Below are positions 26,911-36,679 of a stretch of 64,000 nucleotides of DNA, piece by piece. Below the pieces are notes generated by a model. That model was not told the origin of the DNA. It ran no database searches and saw only the letters and a program-made list of their open reading frames with translations. A program made the position numbers and the translations under genes. The DNA is from Demequina sediminicola. Lineage in GTDB: Bacteria; Actinomycetota; Actinomycetes; Actinomycetales; Demequinaceae. Each line of letters starts with the position of its first letter. Within the stretch, counting starts at the first letter, position 1. Location of the stretch: NCBI RefSeq assembly GCF_000975055.1, contig NZ_BBRB01000001.1, positions 186,001 through 250,000 of the forward strand, in the 5' to 3' direction.

Positions 26911-27684
26911 CTACATCGGTTCGGCACGCGGTGGGCTCGACGGTGCCTCGGGCCCCGTACCTTCACCCCGCGAGTACTCCGCCACAATCCGGATTGCCTC
27001 TTCGATGTCGTCGGTCACGTGGAACAAGTCGAGGTCAGTGGCTGCCGCTTTCCCGTCTGCGACGACGGACTCGCGCAGCCAGTCCACCAAGCCATCCCAA
27101 TACTTGTGACCAACGAGGACCACAGGGAACTTCGTGATCGTCCTGGTCTGCACCAGCGTGAGCGACTCAAAAAGTTCGTCCATCGTTCCAAAGCCGCCAG
27201 GCAACACGATGAAGCCCTGGGCATACTTCACGAACATCGTCTTGCGCACAAAGAAGTAGCGGAAGTTGATACCGAGATTCACGTACTGGTTGACACCCTG
27301 CTCGAAGGGCAGTTCGATTCCCAACCCCACGGAGACTCCCCCGGCATCGTGTGCGCCTTTGTTGGCCGCCTCCATGACGCCAGGGCCGCCACCTGTAATG
27401 ACTGCGAACCCCTCCTCCACAAGCCGGCGGCCCACCGTTTCACCTTGCTGATAGTCGTGAGCATCGTGCTTGGTGCGCGCGGAGCCAAACACCGAGATCG
27501 CGGGACCAAGCTCAGCGAGCGCCCCGAAACCCTCCACAAACTCCGACTGAATCCTGAGCACACGCCACGGGTCCCCGTGCAACCAATCGGCGTGCTCCTG
27601 CCCTCCAAGGAGGCGTCCCGATGTTGATGTCTGGGGGATGTTCTGTCCGCGCAACAGGACCGGGCCCTTGCGGTACTCACTCAT
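26911..27684 (-). CDS. LOG family protein (nucleoside 5'-monophosphate phosphoribohydrolase)
   Basis: Members of this Rossmann-fold family (often misnamed lysine decarboxylase) hydrolyse cytokinin riboside or related nucleoside 5'-monophosphates. The hallmark GFIVLPGGFGTMDELFE (in part) is near residue 145, with ITGGGPGVMEAANKGA near 95 supplying the other half of the active site. 257 residues, slightly longer than short LOG proteins because of an N-terminal extension starting MSEYRKGPVLLRG. AGGAGG lies 6 bases before the ATG. Proximity to dapE matches mycobacterial order (Rv1205 near Rv1202). Confidence 0.88.
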   Translation of the reverse strand: MSEYRKGPVLLRGQNIPQTSTSGRLLGGQEHADWLHGDPWRVLRIQSEFVEGFGALAELGPAISVFGSARTKHDAHDYQQGETVGRRLVEEGFAVITGGGPGVMEAANKGAHDAGGVSVGLGIELPFEQGVNQYVNLGINFRYFFVRKTMFVKYAQGFIVLPGGFGTMDELFESLTLVQTRTITKFPVVLVGHKYWDGLVDWLRESVVADGKAAATDLDLFHVTDDIEEAIRIVAEYSRGEGTGPEAPSSPPRAEPM

Positions 27685-27776
27685 GGTGTCCTCCTCGGTT
27701 GTGGCCGCTAGGCCGTTTCTCGATGTGGCTTGGTGACAGCGCGGGGGTGTGGGTGACGACGGCGGTTACCCCACCG

Positions 27777-28871
27777 CTATGCGGTGAGCCAACGCTCCAG
27801 ACCCGCCCGGCACGCATGGATTTCGCTCACGGAGCAGTGCTCGTCGTCCGCGTGCGCAAGTTCCGGATTCCCTGGCCCGTAATTGACAGCGGGGATGCCC
27901 ATCTCGCCAAAGCGGGACACATCGGTCCAGCCCTCCTTGGCACGCGGGTCGCCTCCACCAGCCTCGCGCACAGACTCTGCGAACGACTGAGCAAGAGGCG
28001 CCTCAAGACCAGGCCGGCACGCGGCAGACTCATCGGTCCACACCACCGTGTGCTCACTGTGAAGGGCATCGGCGACGACCTGCTCAACATGCGCCTTGGC
28101 CTCGTGGAGAGACTTGTCCGGCGCAAACCGATAGTTCACCGTCACCGTCGCGGCATCTGGAATGACGTTGCCGGCAATGCCACCGCGAACACCCACGGCG
28201 TTGAGCCCCTCACGGTAGTCCAGCCCGTCAACGGACACCGTGGCGGGCCGATAGCCCGACAGCGCGCTCAAGACGGGCGTCAACCCATGAATAGCGTTGA
28301 TCCCCTTCCACGCACGCGCACTATGGGCAGCCTTGCCCGGCACAGTGATCTCCGCACGAATGGTGCCGTTACAGCCACCCTCGATGGCAGCAGACGTAGG
28401 CTCACACAGCACAGCGAAATCTGCGTGGAACAACTCAGGATGCTTGCGCACCAGACGGCCCAGGCCGTTCTTAGTCGCCTCAACTTCCTCGTGGTCATAA
28501 AAGACCCAAGTGATGTCTCGCGCGGGCTCATCCAGCTGCGCAGCAAGCGACAGCATCACAGCCACGCCAGCCTTCATATCGACGCTGCCGCGACCCCACA
28601 ACACCGCACCGTCGTCATCAAAACGGCTCGGCACGTTGTCCTTAATCGGCACAGTGTCCAAGTGGCCCGCAATGATGACCCGCTCCGCGGCCCCCGACTC
28701 CGTCCGCGCGACCATCGCGTCTCCGTCACGAGTCACGTTCAGGTGACGCAACCCCACGAGTGCTCTCTCAACGGCATCGGCGATGGTGTGCTCACCTCCC
28801 GATACCGAAGGGATGTCGATCAGATCCGCTGCCAGCTGGTCAACAGGAACGGTGAGGTCAAGATCAGCCAT
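27777..28871 (-). CDS. dapE: Succinyl-diaminopimelate desuccinylase
   Basis: M20-family zinc peptidase fold that removes succinate from N-succinyl-LL-diaminopimelate in lysine/peptidoglycan precursor synthesis. IIAGHLDTVPI near residue 69 supplies the first zinc ligands, GRGSVDMKAGVAVML near 97 the bridging aspartate, and YDHEEVE near 127 the catalytic glutamate pair. The C-terminal half includes DVSRFGEMGIPAVNYGPG near 320. The ATG at 28871 (MADLDLT) gives 364 residues; the longer frame reads into the divergent dapD promoter. Confidence 0.9.
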   Translation of the reverse strand: MADLDLTVPVDQLAADLIDIPSVSGGEHTIADAVERALVGLRHLNVTRDGDAMVARTESGAAERVIIAGHLDTVPIKDNVPSRFDDDGAVLWGRGSVDMKAGVAVMLSLAAQLDEPARDITWVFYDHEEVEATKNGLGRLVRKHPELFHADFAVLCEPTSAAIEGGCNGTIRAEITVPGKAAHSARAWKGINAIHGLTPVLSALSGYRPATVSVDGLDYREGLNAVGVRGGIAGNVIPDAATVTVNYRFAPDKSLHEAKAHVEQVVADALHSEHTVVWTDESAACRPGLEAPLAQSFAESVREAGGGDPRAKEGWTDVSRFGEMGIPAVNYGPGNPELAHADDEHCSVSEIHACRAGLERWLTA

Positions 28872-28953
28872 ACCGCCAGCGTAGCCGCGCACATCTGCCG
28901 GATGCTCTCGCGGCGCGCCAAGGCAGGTCCCGCACCTCAACTAGGCTTGCCCC

Positions 28954-29898
28954 ATGACTCGACCTGCCTACGGATTCGGACTGGCCACTTACGACGCGAA
29001 CGGTGTTGCACTCGACACCTGGTACCCCTCCCCCACATTGGGTGAGGCCCCGAGCGACAGCGTTCCCGCGGAACTCACTGCCGCAGAACGCGAGGACTCG
29101 CTGCGCGGTGTCACCATCCGTGCAGTCCGCACTGTGATCGACCTCGACGATGCACCTGCCTCAGTAGAAGACGCGTACCTGCGCCTTCACCTGATCTCCC
29201 ACCGCCTCGTGCAGCCCCACGGCCTCAACCTCGATGGCGTCTTCGGCGCACTCACCAACGTGGTGTGGACCTCCATGGGCCCATGCGCCATCGACAGCTT
29301 CGAAGACACGCGCCTGCGTCTGCGCACCGCCGGCCAGCACGTCGCGGTCTACGGCATCGACAAGTTCCCTCGTCTCGTCGACTACGTGCTGCCCAGCGGC
29401 GTCCGCATCGCAGACGCAGACCGTGTTCGCCTCGGTGCGCACTTGGCCGAAGGCACCACCGTCATGCACGAGGGATTCGTGAACTTCAACGCCGGCACCC
29501 TTGGCCAATCGATGGTCGAGGGCCGCATTTCTGCTGGCGTCGTGGTCGGCGATGGCTCCGATGTGGGCGGCGGCGCCTCGATTATGGGGACGCTCTCGGG
29601 TGGTGGCAAGGAAGTCATCTCCATTGGCGAACGCTCCCTCCTCGGTGCGAACTCCGGACTCGGCATCCCACTGGGCGACGACTGCATCGTCGAGGCAGGG
29701 CTCTACGTCACCGCTGGTTCCAAGGTCATTCTTGCCGGGCAGACGGACGAGAGCGGTAAGCCCGTCACCGTCAAGGCAAAGGAACTCGCCGGCAAGAACG
29801 GCATCTTGTTCCGCCGCAACTCCCTGACCGGCGCCGTTGAAGCGGTCGTTCGCGAAGGTAAGGGCGTCGAACTCAACGCAGCATTGCACGCAAACTAA
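28954..29898 (+). CDS. dapD: Tetrahydrodipicolinate N-succinyltransferase (actinobacterial type)
   Basis: Adds succinyl from succinyl-CoA to tetrahydrodipicolinate. The N-terminus [19 protein letters not shown] (near residue 6) is typical of the mycobacterial-type enzyme; the C-terminal two thirds form a left-handed beta helix with hexapeptide repeats such as [19 protein letters not shown] (in part, near 175). 314 residues. It is divergent from dapE with 82 bp between starts, and with dapC at 32271 the window holds three steps of the succinylase branch. Confidence 0.92.
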   Translation: MTRPAYGFGLATYDANGVALDTWYPSPTLGEAPSDSVPAELTAAEREDSLRGVTIRAVRTVIDLDDAPASVEDAYLRLHLISHRLVQPHGLNLDGVFGALTNVVWTSMGPCAIDSFEDTRLRLRTAGQHVAVYGIDKFPRLVDYVLPSGVRIADADRVRLGAHLAEGTTVMHEGFVNFNAGTLGQSMVEGRISAGVVVGDGSDVGGGASIMGTLSGGGKEVISIGERSLLGANSGLGIPLGDDCIVEAGLYVTAGSKVILAGQTDESGKPVTVKAKELAGKNGILFRRNSLTGAVEAVVREGKGVELNAALHAN

Positions 29899-29899
29899 C

Positions 29900-30772
29900 G
29901 TGTCACGCAGGCAGGGCTCACGCGGATCACGCGGATTCGCGTGGGCCCTGATTCTTGCGGTCACGATTGCAGCGGTCGTGTGGGTTCCCCAACTCTGGGA
30001 CCGGTACGCCGACCAACATTTCGCGACGTCGCGCTGCACCGTCACTCTTGGCGAGCGCACGGACACTAAGACTGCGGAGCAGGCGAACAACATCGGCCTC
30101 ATCGTGGCCGGATCGATGCGTTGGGGCCTGCCCGCCCGCGCTGCCACCATTGCCGTGGCCACAGCCATTCAAGAGTCCAGTTTGCGCAACATCGACTATG
30201 GGGACCGCGACAGCGTTGGGCTGTTTCAGCAACGGCCATCGCAGGGTTGGGGGTCTGTTGAGCAAATCATGGACCCCTACTACGCGACGGATCAGTTCTA
30301 CGAGAACCTCATCAAGGTTGATGGTTGGGAAACCATGGACGTCACCGACGCGGCTCAAGAGGTACAGCGCTCTGGCTTCCCGTTGGCCTACGCAGACCAC
30401 GAAGAGGAAGGCCGTCTGTGGGCCTCGGCGCTGACAGGCAACGGTGGTTCCGTCACCTGCGACCTTCCGGACCCCGAGGGCACGACCACCGCACGCGATC
30501 TTGCTGACCGCATCAGTGCGGACTTCGGTTCTGACGCCTATGCGGTCGAGGTCGTGGGCAGCGACGGCGATGACACGGTGATGCGCGTCACCGCAACAAG
30601 TGGCGACACCAACGCTAACCACGCCTTGCAGGAGTGGGCAGTGAGCGTAGCGGCATATGAGGCGGTCACATCGTCAACGGGGACGGCCGATGCTTGGGTC
30701 AGGGGCGGCGCGGAGCCGACAGAGGCGCCCGAGGCCGGAACGTTTGTGACGATCCGCACCACGACGCCGTAG
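29900..30772 (+). CDS. Membrane-anchored protein with a lysozyme-like motif, conserved hypothetical
   Basis: One N-terminal helix (FAWALILAVTIAAVVWVP near residue 13-30) precedes an extracytoplasmic domain. AATIAVATAIQESSLRN near residue 75 with GLFQQRPSQGWGS near 102 resembles the catalytic-glutamate and following segments of transglycosylase/goose-lysozyme-like domains; the glutamate of IQESSL is the candidate catalytic residue. Similar proteins are widespread in Actinobacteria without an assigned function. I chose the GTG at 29900, one base after the dapD stop, giving 290 residues. Cell-wall cleavage would suit the dap neighbours but is an inference. Confidence 0.6.
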   Translation: MSRRQGSRGSRGFAWALILAVTIAAVVWVPQLWDRYADQHFATSRCTVTLGERTDTKTAEQANNIGLIVAGSMRWGLPARAATIAVATAIQESSLRNIDYGDRDSVGLFQQRPSQGWGSVEQIMDPYYATDQFYENLIKVDGWETMDVTDAAQEVQRSGFPLAYADHEEEGRLWASALTGNGGSVTCDLPDPEGTTTARDLADRISADFGSDAYAVEVVGSDGDDTVMRVTATSGDTNANHALQEWAVSVAAYEAVTSSTGTADAWVRGGAEPTEAPEAGTFVTIRTTTP

Positions 30773-30840
30773 CACCTCAGCTCCAAGGACCCCATGCGAA
30801 GGCGCTAAAAGCACACGCGAAAGCACTCAGAACATACGCG

Positions 30841-30894
30841 AAATGGCTCCATTTTGCTGTCATGAGCAGTCATAACAGCGAAATGGAGCCACTT
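30841..30894 (+). repeat. 54-nt palindromic intergenic element, copy 2
   Basis: AAATGGCTCCATTT at 30841-30854 and AAATGGAGCCACTT at 30881-30894 around a 26-nt centre that contains a second inverted repeat, TCATGA...TCATAA. CGCG flanks both arms, so the pairing spans 30837-30898 with few mismatches. It lies 28 bp past the gltA stop and 68 bp past the lysozyme-like gene, between convergent genes. Confidence 0.8.
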
Positions 30895-30907
30895 CGCGTG
30901 AAAAGGT

Positions 30908-30922
30908 GGGGGGGGGGGGGGG
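30908..30922 (+). repeat. G15 homopolymer tract
   Basis: Fifteen consecutive G residues directly follow the gltA stop codon (on the minus strand, C15). Tracts of this length are rare in bacteria and are prone to slippage and to sequencing error. Confidence 0.9.
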
Positions 30923-32212
<1,290 letters not shown>

Positions 32213-32270
32213 ACTTTCGGATACCTCCGTGCGCCGCAGCGCCATTGTGTGCGTTCGCTCGGGAGCGAGT

Positions 32271-33392
32271 TTACCTACTTTTTTGCAATCGTTTGACAGC
32301 CTGTGCAATGCGTTCGTCAGACGCTGTCAGTGCGATGCGCACGTACTGCTTGCTCGCTTCCCCGTAGAACGCCCCCGGTGCGGCGACGATGCCGAGGCCA
32401 GCGAGAAAGTCGATGGTATCCCAGCAATCCTCTCCGCGTGTACACCACAAGTACAGTCCGGCCTCAGAACCGGCCACAGTGAAACCTGCTGCTTCCACCG
32501 CAGGCTTCAAGGCAGAACGGCGTGCCCGGTAGACCTCTCGCTGCGCGGAGACATGCGCGTCGTCCCGCAAAGCCGCGGCCATGGCCGCTTGGACGGGGGC
32601 CGGGACAATCATGCCCGCGTGCTTGCGGGTCTCGAGTAGTCCTGCGACGACGGCCGGGTCACCGGCGACAAACGCTGCGCGGTATCCGGCCAGATTCGAC
32701 TGCTTGGACAAGGAGTACAGCGCAAGGAGACCCTCGTGGGACCCTTCGCAGACCTCAGGGTCGAGTACCGACGGCACACCATCATTGATCCACGGCTCAT
32801 TCCATGGCAATGCTGCGTAGCACTCGTCGGACGCCACGATCGCTCCCATGGAGCGCGCCTGGCGTACGACGGCACGGAGCTGTTCCTTCGACAGGACCTC
32901 CCCCGTGGGGTTGGACGGCGAGTTCACCCACACCAAGCGAACATCGTCACGATGCGCCCACAGCGCCGGGTCGTCGGCCGCAATCGGCGTCGCACCACTG
33001 AGCGTCGCCCCCACCGCATATGTGGGGTACGCCGATGCTGGATGTACGACCGCATCGCCGTCGCCTAGCCCGAGGAGTGCCGGCAACCACGCCACCATCT
33101 CCTTGGATCCCACCGACGGGATGACGGCGTCAAGCCCCAGACCCTCCACACCGCGGGTGCGGGCAAACCAGTCAACGATGGCCCGACGCAGGTCTTCTGT
33201 TCCCTGAGTCGTGGGATAGCCCGGCGCGTCAGAGGCAGCACGCAGCGCCTCTTGAACGTGCTCCGGCGTGGGATCGACTGGAGTACCGACGGAGAGGTCG
33301 ACAACGCCGTCCGGGTGCGCGCGAGCGCGGTCGCGGAACGGGACCAGACTGTCCCAGGGAAAGTCAGGAAGAGCGCGCGGGTTCAGGCCCAT
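32271..33392 (-). CDS. dapC: Succinyldiaminopimelate transaminase
   Basis: Fold-type I PLP aminotransferase of 373 residues. LSVGTPVDPTPEHVQEAL near residue 34, VGSKEMVAWLPALLGLGDGD (in part, near 97), NSPSNPTG near 157 and the PLP lysine in YSLSKQSNLAGYRAAF near 232 are as expected. The close genomic link to ferredoxin (9 bp) is the arrangement of the actinobacterial DapC-type gene (compare Rv1177/Rv1178), and dapD and dapE lie within 5 kb, supporting the N-succinyl-LL-2,6-diaminopimelate role over a generic transaminase. Confidence 0.85.
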   Translation of the reverse strand: MGLNPRALPDFPWDSLVPFRDRARAHPDGVVDLSVGTPVDPTPEHVQEALRAASDAPGYPTTQGTEDLRRAIVDWFARTRGVEGLGLDAVIPSVGSKEMVAWLPALLGLGDGDAVVHPASAYPTYAVGATLSGATPIAADDPALWAHRDDVRLVWVNSPSNPTGEVLSKEQLRAVVRQARSMGAIVASDECYAALPWNEPWINDGVPSVLDPEVCEGSHEGLLALYSLSKQSNLAGYRAAFVAGDPAVVAGLLETRKHAGMIVPAPVQAAMAAALRDDAHVSAQREVYRARRSALKPAVEAAGFTVAGSEAGLYLWCTRGEDCWDTIDFLAGLGIVAAPGAFYGEASKQYVRIALTASDERIAQAVKRLQKSR

Positions 33393-33401
33393 GCGCGCGA
33401 A

Positions 33402-33725
33402 TCAACCGTTCGGGTTCGGCGGAAGCGCCTTGATCAGGTCGTGATCGTGCTCGATGAGACCCATCTTGGCGGCGCCGCCAGGCGAGCCAATCTCCGAGAA
33501 AAACTCGACGTTGGCGTCGTAGAAGTCTGCCCACTTGTCGGGGGTGTCATCTTCGTAGAAGATCGCCTCAACGGGGCAAACGGGCTCGCAGGCGCCACAG
33601 TCAACGCACTCGTCGGGGTGAATGTAGAGAGACCGTTCACCCTCGTAGATGCAGTCAACGGGACACTCGTCGATGCAGGCCTTGTCCTTGACATCCACAC
33701 AAGGCAATGCGATGACGTACGTCAC
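33402..33725 (-). CDS. fdxA: Ferredoxin (7Fe-8S type)
   Basis: A 107-residue bacterial ferredoxin with one [3Fe-4S] and one [4Fe-4S] cluster: cysteines near the N-terminus in ALPCVDVKDKACIDECPVDC (near residue 8) and a second set in CVDCGACEPVCPVEAI near 40. The C-terminal extension of about 50 residues is typical of the FdxA/FdxC type. The GTG start has GGAGGAG upstream. It reads into dapC. Confidence 0.93.
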   Translation of the reverse strand: MTYVIALPCVDVKDKACIDECPVDCIYEGERSLYIHPDECVDCGACEPVCPVEAIFYEDDTPDKWADFYDANVEFFSEIGSPGGAAKMGLIEHDHDLIKALPPNPNG

Positions 33726-33809
33726 TTTGACTCCTCCATCCGGGGTACAGGGCTAGGCCATCATACCGCTGTGCGATATGACAAAGCACACAACAATAGG
33801 CAACGACTT

Positions 33810-36164
33810 CTAGTCGTCTTCGTCTTCCTCAGACAAGCATTTGATCGCGTCGTCGGGTGCATAGGTCCAGGTATCGACGTTGCGGTCTACTTCCTCGCCG
33901 TCAAGCAGCACAGACCGGGTGTTCGTGATCGTGAAGCCGGGGTGGCCCGCGTTTTTGGACTCGCAGCCCTCGGCAGTGACTTCCTTGACGCCAGGCTGAC
34001 GAATGTTGGTTTTGTCCGACGCAAACGTCTCGACCTCGAAGTGCGGCGTGGACCACACTTCGACGTACAGCCTGCCGTTGCTCACGTAACTATTCATCAC
34101 GGCGGCATAAGGCGTGTTGTTCTCGAAAACCACGTTGATGGTTTCGCCCCACAGGGTCGACTCGCGTCCTGCCGGATAGCGCTCAAACCACACCGAGTGC
34201 GGCCGGTGCTGCAGGAGTTCAAACCCAGCGAAGTAGGCCGCGTTGTAGCTTGTGGTCGCCATTTGGGAGAGGCCGCCACCCATGCCATTCGTGAGGATGC
34301 CATCCACGATGACGTGCGCCTCGGCGTACCCCTCTTCTACCGTGATAGGCGCCAAGGTTTGCGCAAGGTTGAACTGATCTCCGGGGAGCAGCGTGGTGCC
34401 TTGCACGTCAGCGGCCGCAGTAATGAGGTTCTGGGTTCGGACATACTCGTTCGTGAGCGGCGTATCGAATGAGGCGACGACTTCCTTGAGGTCCTCGACG
34501 CCCAAATCCTCAGACCGCACGGCTGGCTCGGTGGTCACCACCGGCAGTTCTCCCGAGCGTGAGGCACTGAACGATGCTTCGACGAGGGCCTCGCCGAGGT
34601 TGTCCGCATCGACGCTTTGGCCATCGACGCCCGCAGTGGCTTGAATCTTCTGGCTGGAGTCAAAGGACACCTTGGCGTCCTTGGGCTCCGTCTCGAGCTC
34701 CGGTTGCGCGCTGACGATCTGGGCGGCCAGGGGCTCACCATTAATGACCAGTTCGAGTGCCCCGCCGGACGATTCGACAGACGCGTTCTCGGCAAGATCC
34801 TCGGCGCTGACCGCGACCTCGCCGGCATCGGAGACCAGCGTGACGGGTCCAGCCAGCGCTACGTCCGTCACTTCCCGTGCGAAGAGCTCAGCGGTCCCGT
34901 CTGTCACGGCCGGCTCGATCACGACAGCGTCAGCTTCAACATCGAGGGAGTCGGGCCATTGGTCAACGACAATCTCGGCCGTGGCGTCAGCATCTACCTC
35001 GATACCGGTGGACCCCGGCTCCGCAACAGCGACCGTTCCCACGATCTCCACCGTGGCATCGGCCGGTTCACTGTCGAGCTCCCGCGCTACACCATCGATC
35101 GCAGCGCTCAGGGCGTCATCCTCAACGGTGGTGACGACGTCGAGGTCACCCCCGCCCACAATGTGGCTCCACATGCGGTCAAGACGCCAGGTGAACCCCG
35201 TCGTCGCCTCCACTGTGGACTGCGCGTCAACACCCAAACCAGCGTCGCCGGCTGGAACCTGCGCTGTCGCTTCCCCGGCAGAGATCACCAGGTCCTGGGC
35301 AACCAATTCGTCTGCGGCCTCGTTGACAGCACCTACGGCCTGACCTGTCGACATACCGCCGATGTCGACACCCAGTGCGGTGGTACCGCGAGGCACGGTG
35401 TTGGACAGCAAGGCGGCACCCCCGACGTAGGCCACACCGAGGAGTGCGATGGCCGCGATCCCGACAATCCATCCCTTGCCACGGCGCTGAGGGCTTTCCT
35501 CGGTGACGGCTTCAGCCTCTGCGGGTTCCTCATGCGCCGCAGAGGAGGACTCGACGGCAGAGGACTCGGCGGCGGAAGACTCAACAGCGCTGGAGTTGTC
35601 GGAAGCAGGCACGGGCTCGGCCATGACGGCCGTTTGCTCAACGGCGGGTTCGGAAGTCTCCGAATCCTCGGGGGTACCAGCGTTGGGCGATGCCGGCACC
35701 GGTGCAATGACTTCCGTCGGAGCATCGTCACTCTCCGGGACGTTCTCGGCCTCCGCCTGGCCCTCCGCCTGGCCCTCCGGCTCTGGCACGGATGCGTCCT
35801 CACCTGCGTGAGAGCGTGCCAAGTGTGCGGCACCCGCGGCCGCAACAAAGCTCACCCGACCCACTCCGGCATCGGCCGGTGTCGCGCCGTCCTCATCGGT
35901 TGCTGCCTGCTCGGCCTTGTCATCGTGCAGAGGTGGTGCGGTGGGAGTTTCCGAGGCAAGCCACGTGGGCGTCGCCAGTTCCGCCGTGGGCGTGCGCTCG
36001 TACACCACCGCTTCTGGAGCGACGTCCGGTCCCGTCGACCCGGCGATGAAGCCACCCTTGCCGCGTGCTGCCCTAGACCGCAGTGAGCGATGCGCAGCGG
36101 AACGGCGCCGCCGCTCTACTTGCGCTTGGACTTCCCTGAGCTGTGCGTCCTTACGCCGTGACAT
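33810..36164 (-). CDS. VanW-family membrane protein
   Basis: A 784-residue protein: a long acidic, low-complexity cytoplasmic region (1-230), a helix near 235-258 (GWIVGIAAIALLGVAYVGGAALL, in part), an extracytoplasmic region with at least two repeated putative peptidoglycan-binding domains, then the VanW domain (about 590-700) with GDQFNLAQTLAPITVEEGY and GMGGGLSQMATTSYNAAYFAG in part. The tail has a CxxxxxNAGHPGFTITNTR segment. VanW itself has no proven activity despite being named from vancomycin operons. It overlaps the upstream small membrane protein gene by 14 bp. Confidence 0.85.
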   Translation of the reverse strand: MSRRKDAQLREVQAQVERRRRSAAHRSLRSRAARGKGGFIAGSTGPDVAPEAVVYERTPTAELATPTWLASETPTAPPLHDDKAEQAATDEDGATPADAGVGRVSFVAAAGAAHLARSHAGEDASVPEPEGQAEGQAEAENVPESDDAPTEVIAPVPASPNAGTPEDSETSEPAVEQTAVMAEPVPASDNSSAVESSAAESSAVESSSAAHEEPAEAEAVTEESPQRRGKGWIVGIAAIALLGVAYVGGAALLSNTVPRGTTALGVDIGGMSTGQAVGAVNEAADELVAQDLVISAGEATAQVPAGDAGLGVDAQSTVEATTGFTWRLDRMWSHIVGGGDLDVVTTVEDDALSAAIDGVARELDSEPADATVEIVGTVAVAEPGSTGIEVDADATAEIVVDQWPDSLDVEADAVVIEPAVTDGTAELFAREVTDVALAGPVTLVSDAGEVAVSAEDLAENASVESSGGALELVINGEPLAAQIVSAQPELETEPKDAKVSFDSSQKIQATAGVDGQSVDADNLGEALVEASFSASRSGELPVVTTEPAVRSEDLGVEDLKEVVASFDTPLTNEYVRTQNLITAAADVQGTTLLPGDQFNLAQTLAPITVEEGYAEAHVIVDGILTNGMGGGLSQMATTSYNAAYFAGFELLQHRPHSVWFERYPAGRESTLWGETINVVFENNTPYAAVMNSYVSNGRLYVEVWSTPHFEVETFASDKTNIRQPGVKEVTAEGCESKNAGHPGFTITNTRSVLLDGEEVDRNVDTWTYAPDDAIKCLSEEDEDD

Positions 36165-36504
36165 CGTCCCCCACCAAAAGTTTCACGGGCACTACAGCCG
36201 CAGCCACGATCGCAAGGACCGAACCCAACAGCCATGCCACTCCAAGCCCATCCTGAGCAATCAACACGGAATTGCCTGGGCCATTCAATGACCACACAGC
36301 AGTCGCCACGACCCACAAACCCGCAAAAACTCCAAGACCGTTCCATGACAACCAGGTCCGAGCAAAGATCGCGGCAGCCAGAACCATCACGATCGCAAGC
36401 ACCACGCCAAACGGTGGGATCGAGCGATACGCCACCGCACCGACCGTCGCCGTCAGCAGGCCTGCGAGCGCGACAACGACATACCCCACGGAGTCCTTCA
36501 TGCG
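36151..36504 (-). CDS. Small integral membrane protein (DUF6113-like)
   Basis: A 117-residue protein with four hydrophobic segments: VGYVVVALAGLLTATVGAVAYR near residue 5, FGVVLAIVMVLAAAIFAR near 35, then two more at about 60 and 90. The ATG at 36504 (MKDSVG) is chosen because the longer frame has no membrane character and overlaps the typA region. A similar membrane gene follows mshB in mycobacteria (Rv1171), which suggests family DUF6113; function unknown. Its 3' end overlaps the VanW gene, so the two are coupled. Confidence 0.65.
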   Translation of the reverse strand, partial: RMKDSVGYVVVALAGLLTATVGAVAYRSIPPFGVVLAIVMVLAAAIFARTWLSWNGLGVFAGLWVVATAVWSLNGPGNSVLIAQDGLGVAWLLGSVLAIVAAAVVPVKLLVGDDVTA

Positions 36505-36618
36505 CTCAAGGATAGGCGCATATCCACATTTCTCAGATGCACACAGCATCGATGTGATAGTTCCGTGACCCGCGCGGCGTATCGGCGAGCTCAAAGCGCA
36601 CAGTTCACTACACGCAAC

Positions 36619-36658
36619 AGGGCCGATGCCCCACTCAAGTGAGTGGGGCATCGGCCCT
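36619..36658. terminator. Long hairpin terminator carrying GGCCGATGC/GCATCGGCC
   Basis: A near-perfect 19-bp stem with a 2-nt loop: AGGGCCGATGCCCCACTCA (36619-36637) against its complement ending at 36658. It lies 21 bp past the typA stop. Both arms contain the over-represented 9-mer discussed in the findings. Confidence 0.8.
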
Positions 36659-36679
36659 TGAAGCTGTGCGAAAGACTCG

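Noticed and set aside
34617..36086. 489-residue plus-strand open frame opposite the VanW gene
   Set aside because: Gly/Arg/Cys-rich shadow of the repetitive VanW coding sequence, with no domain.
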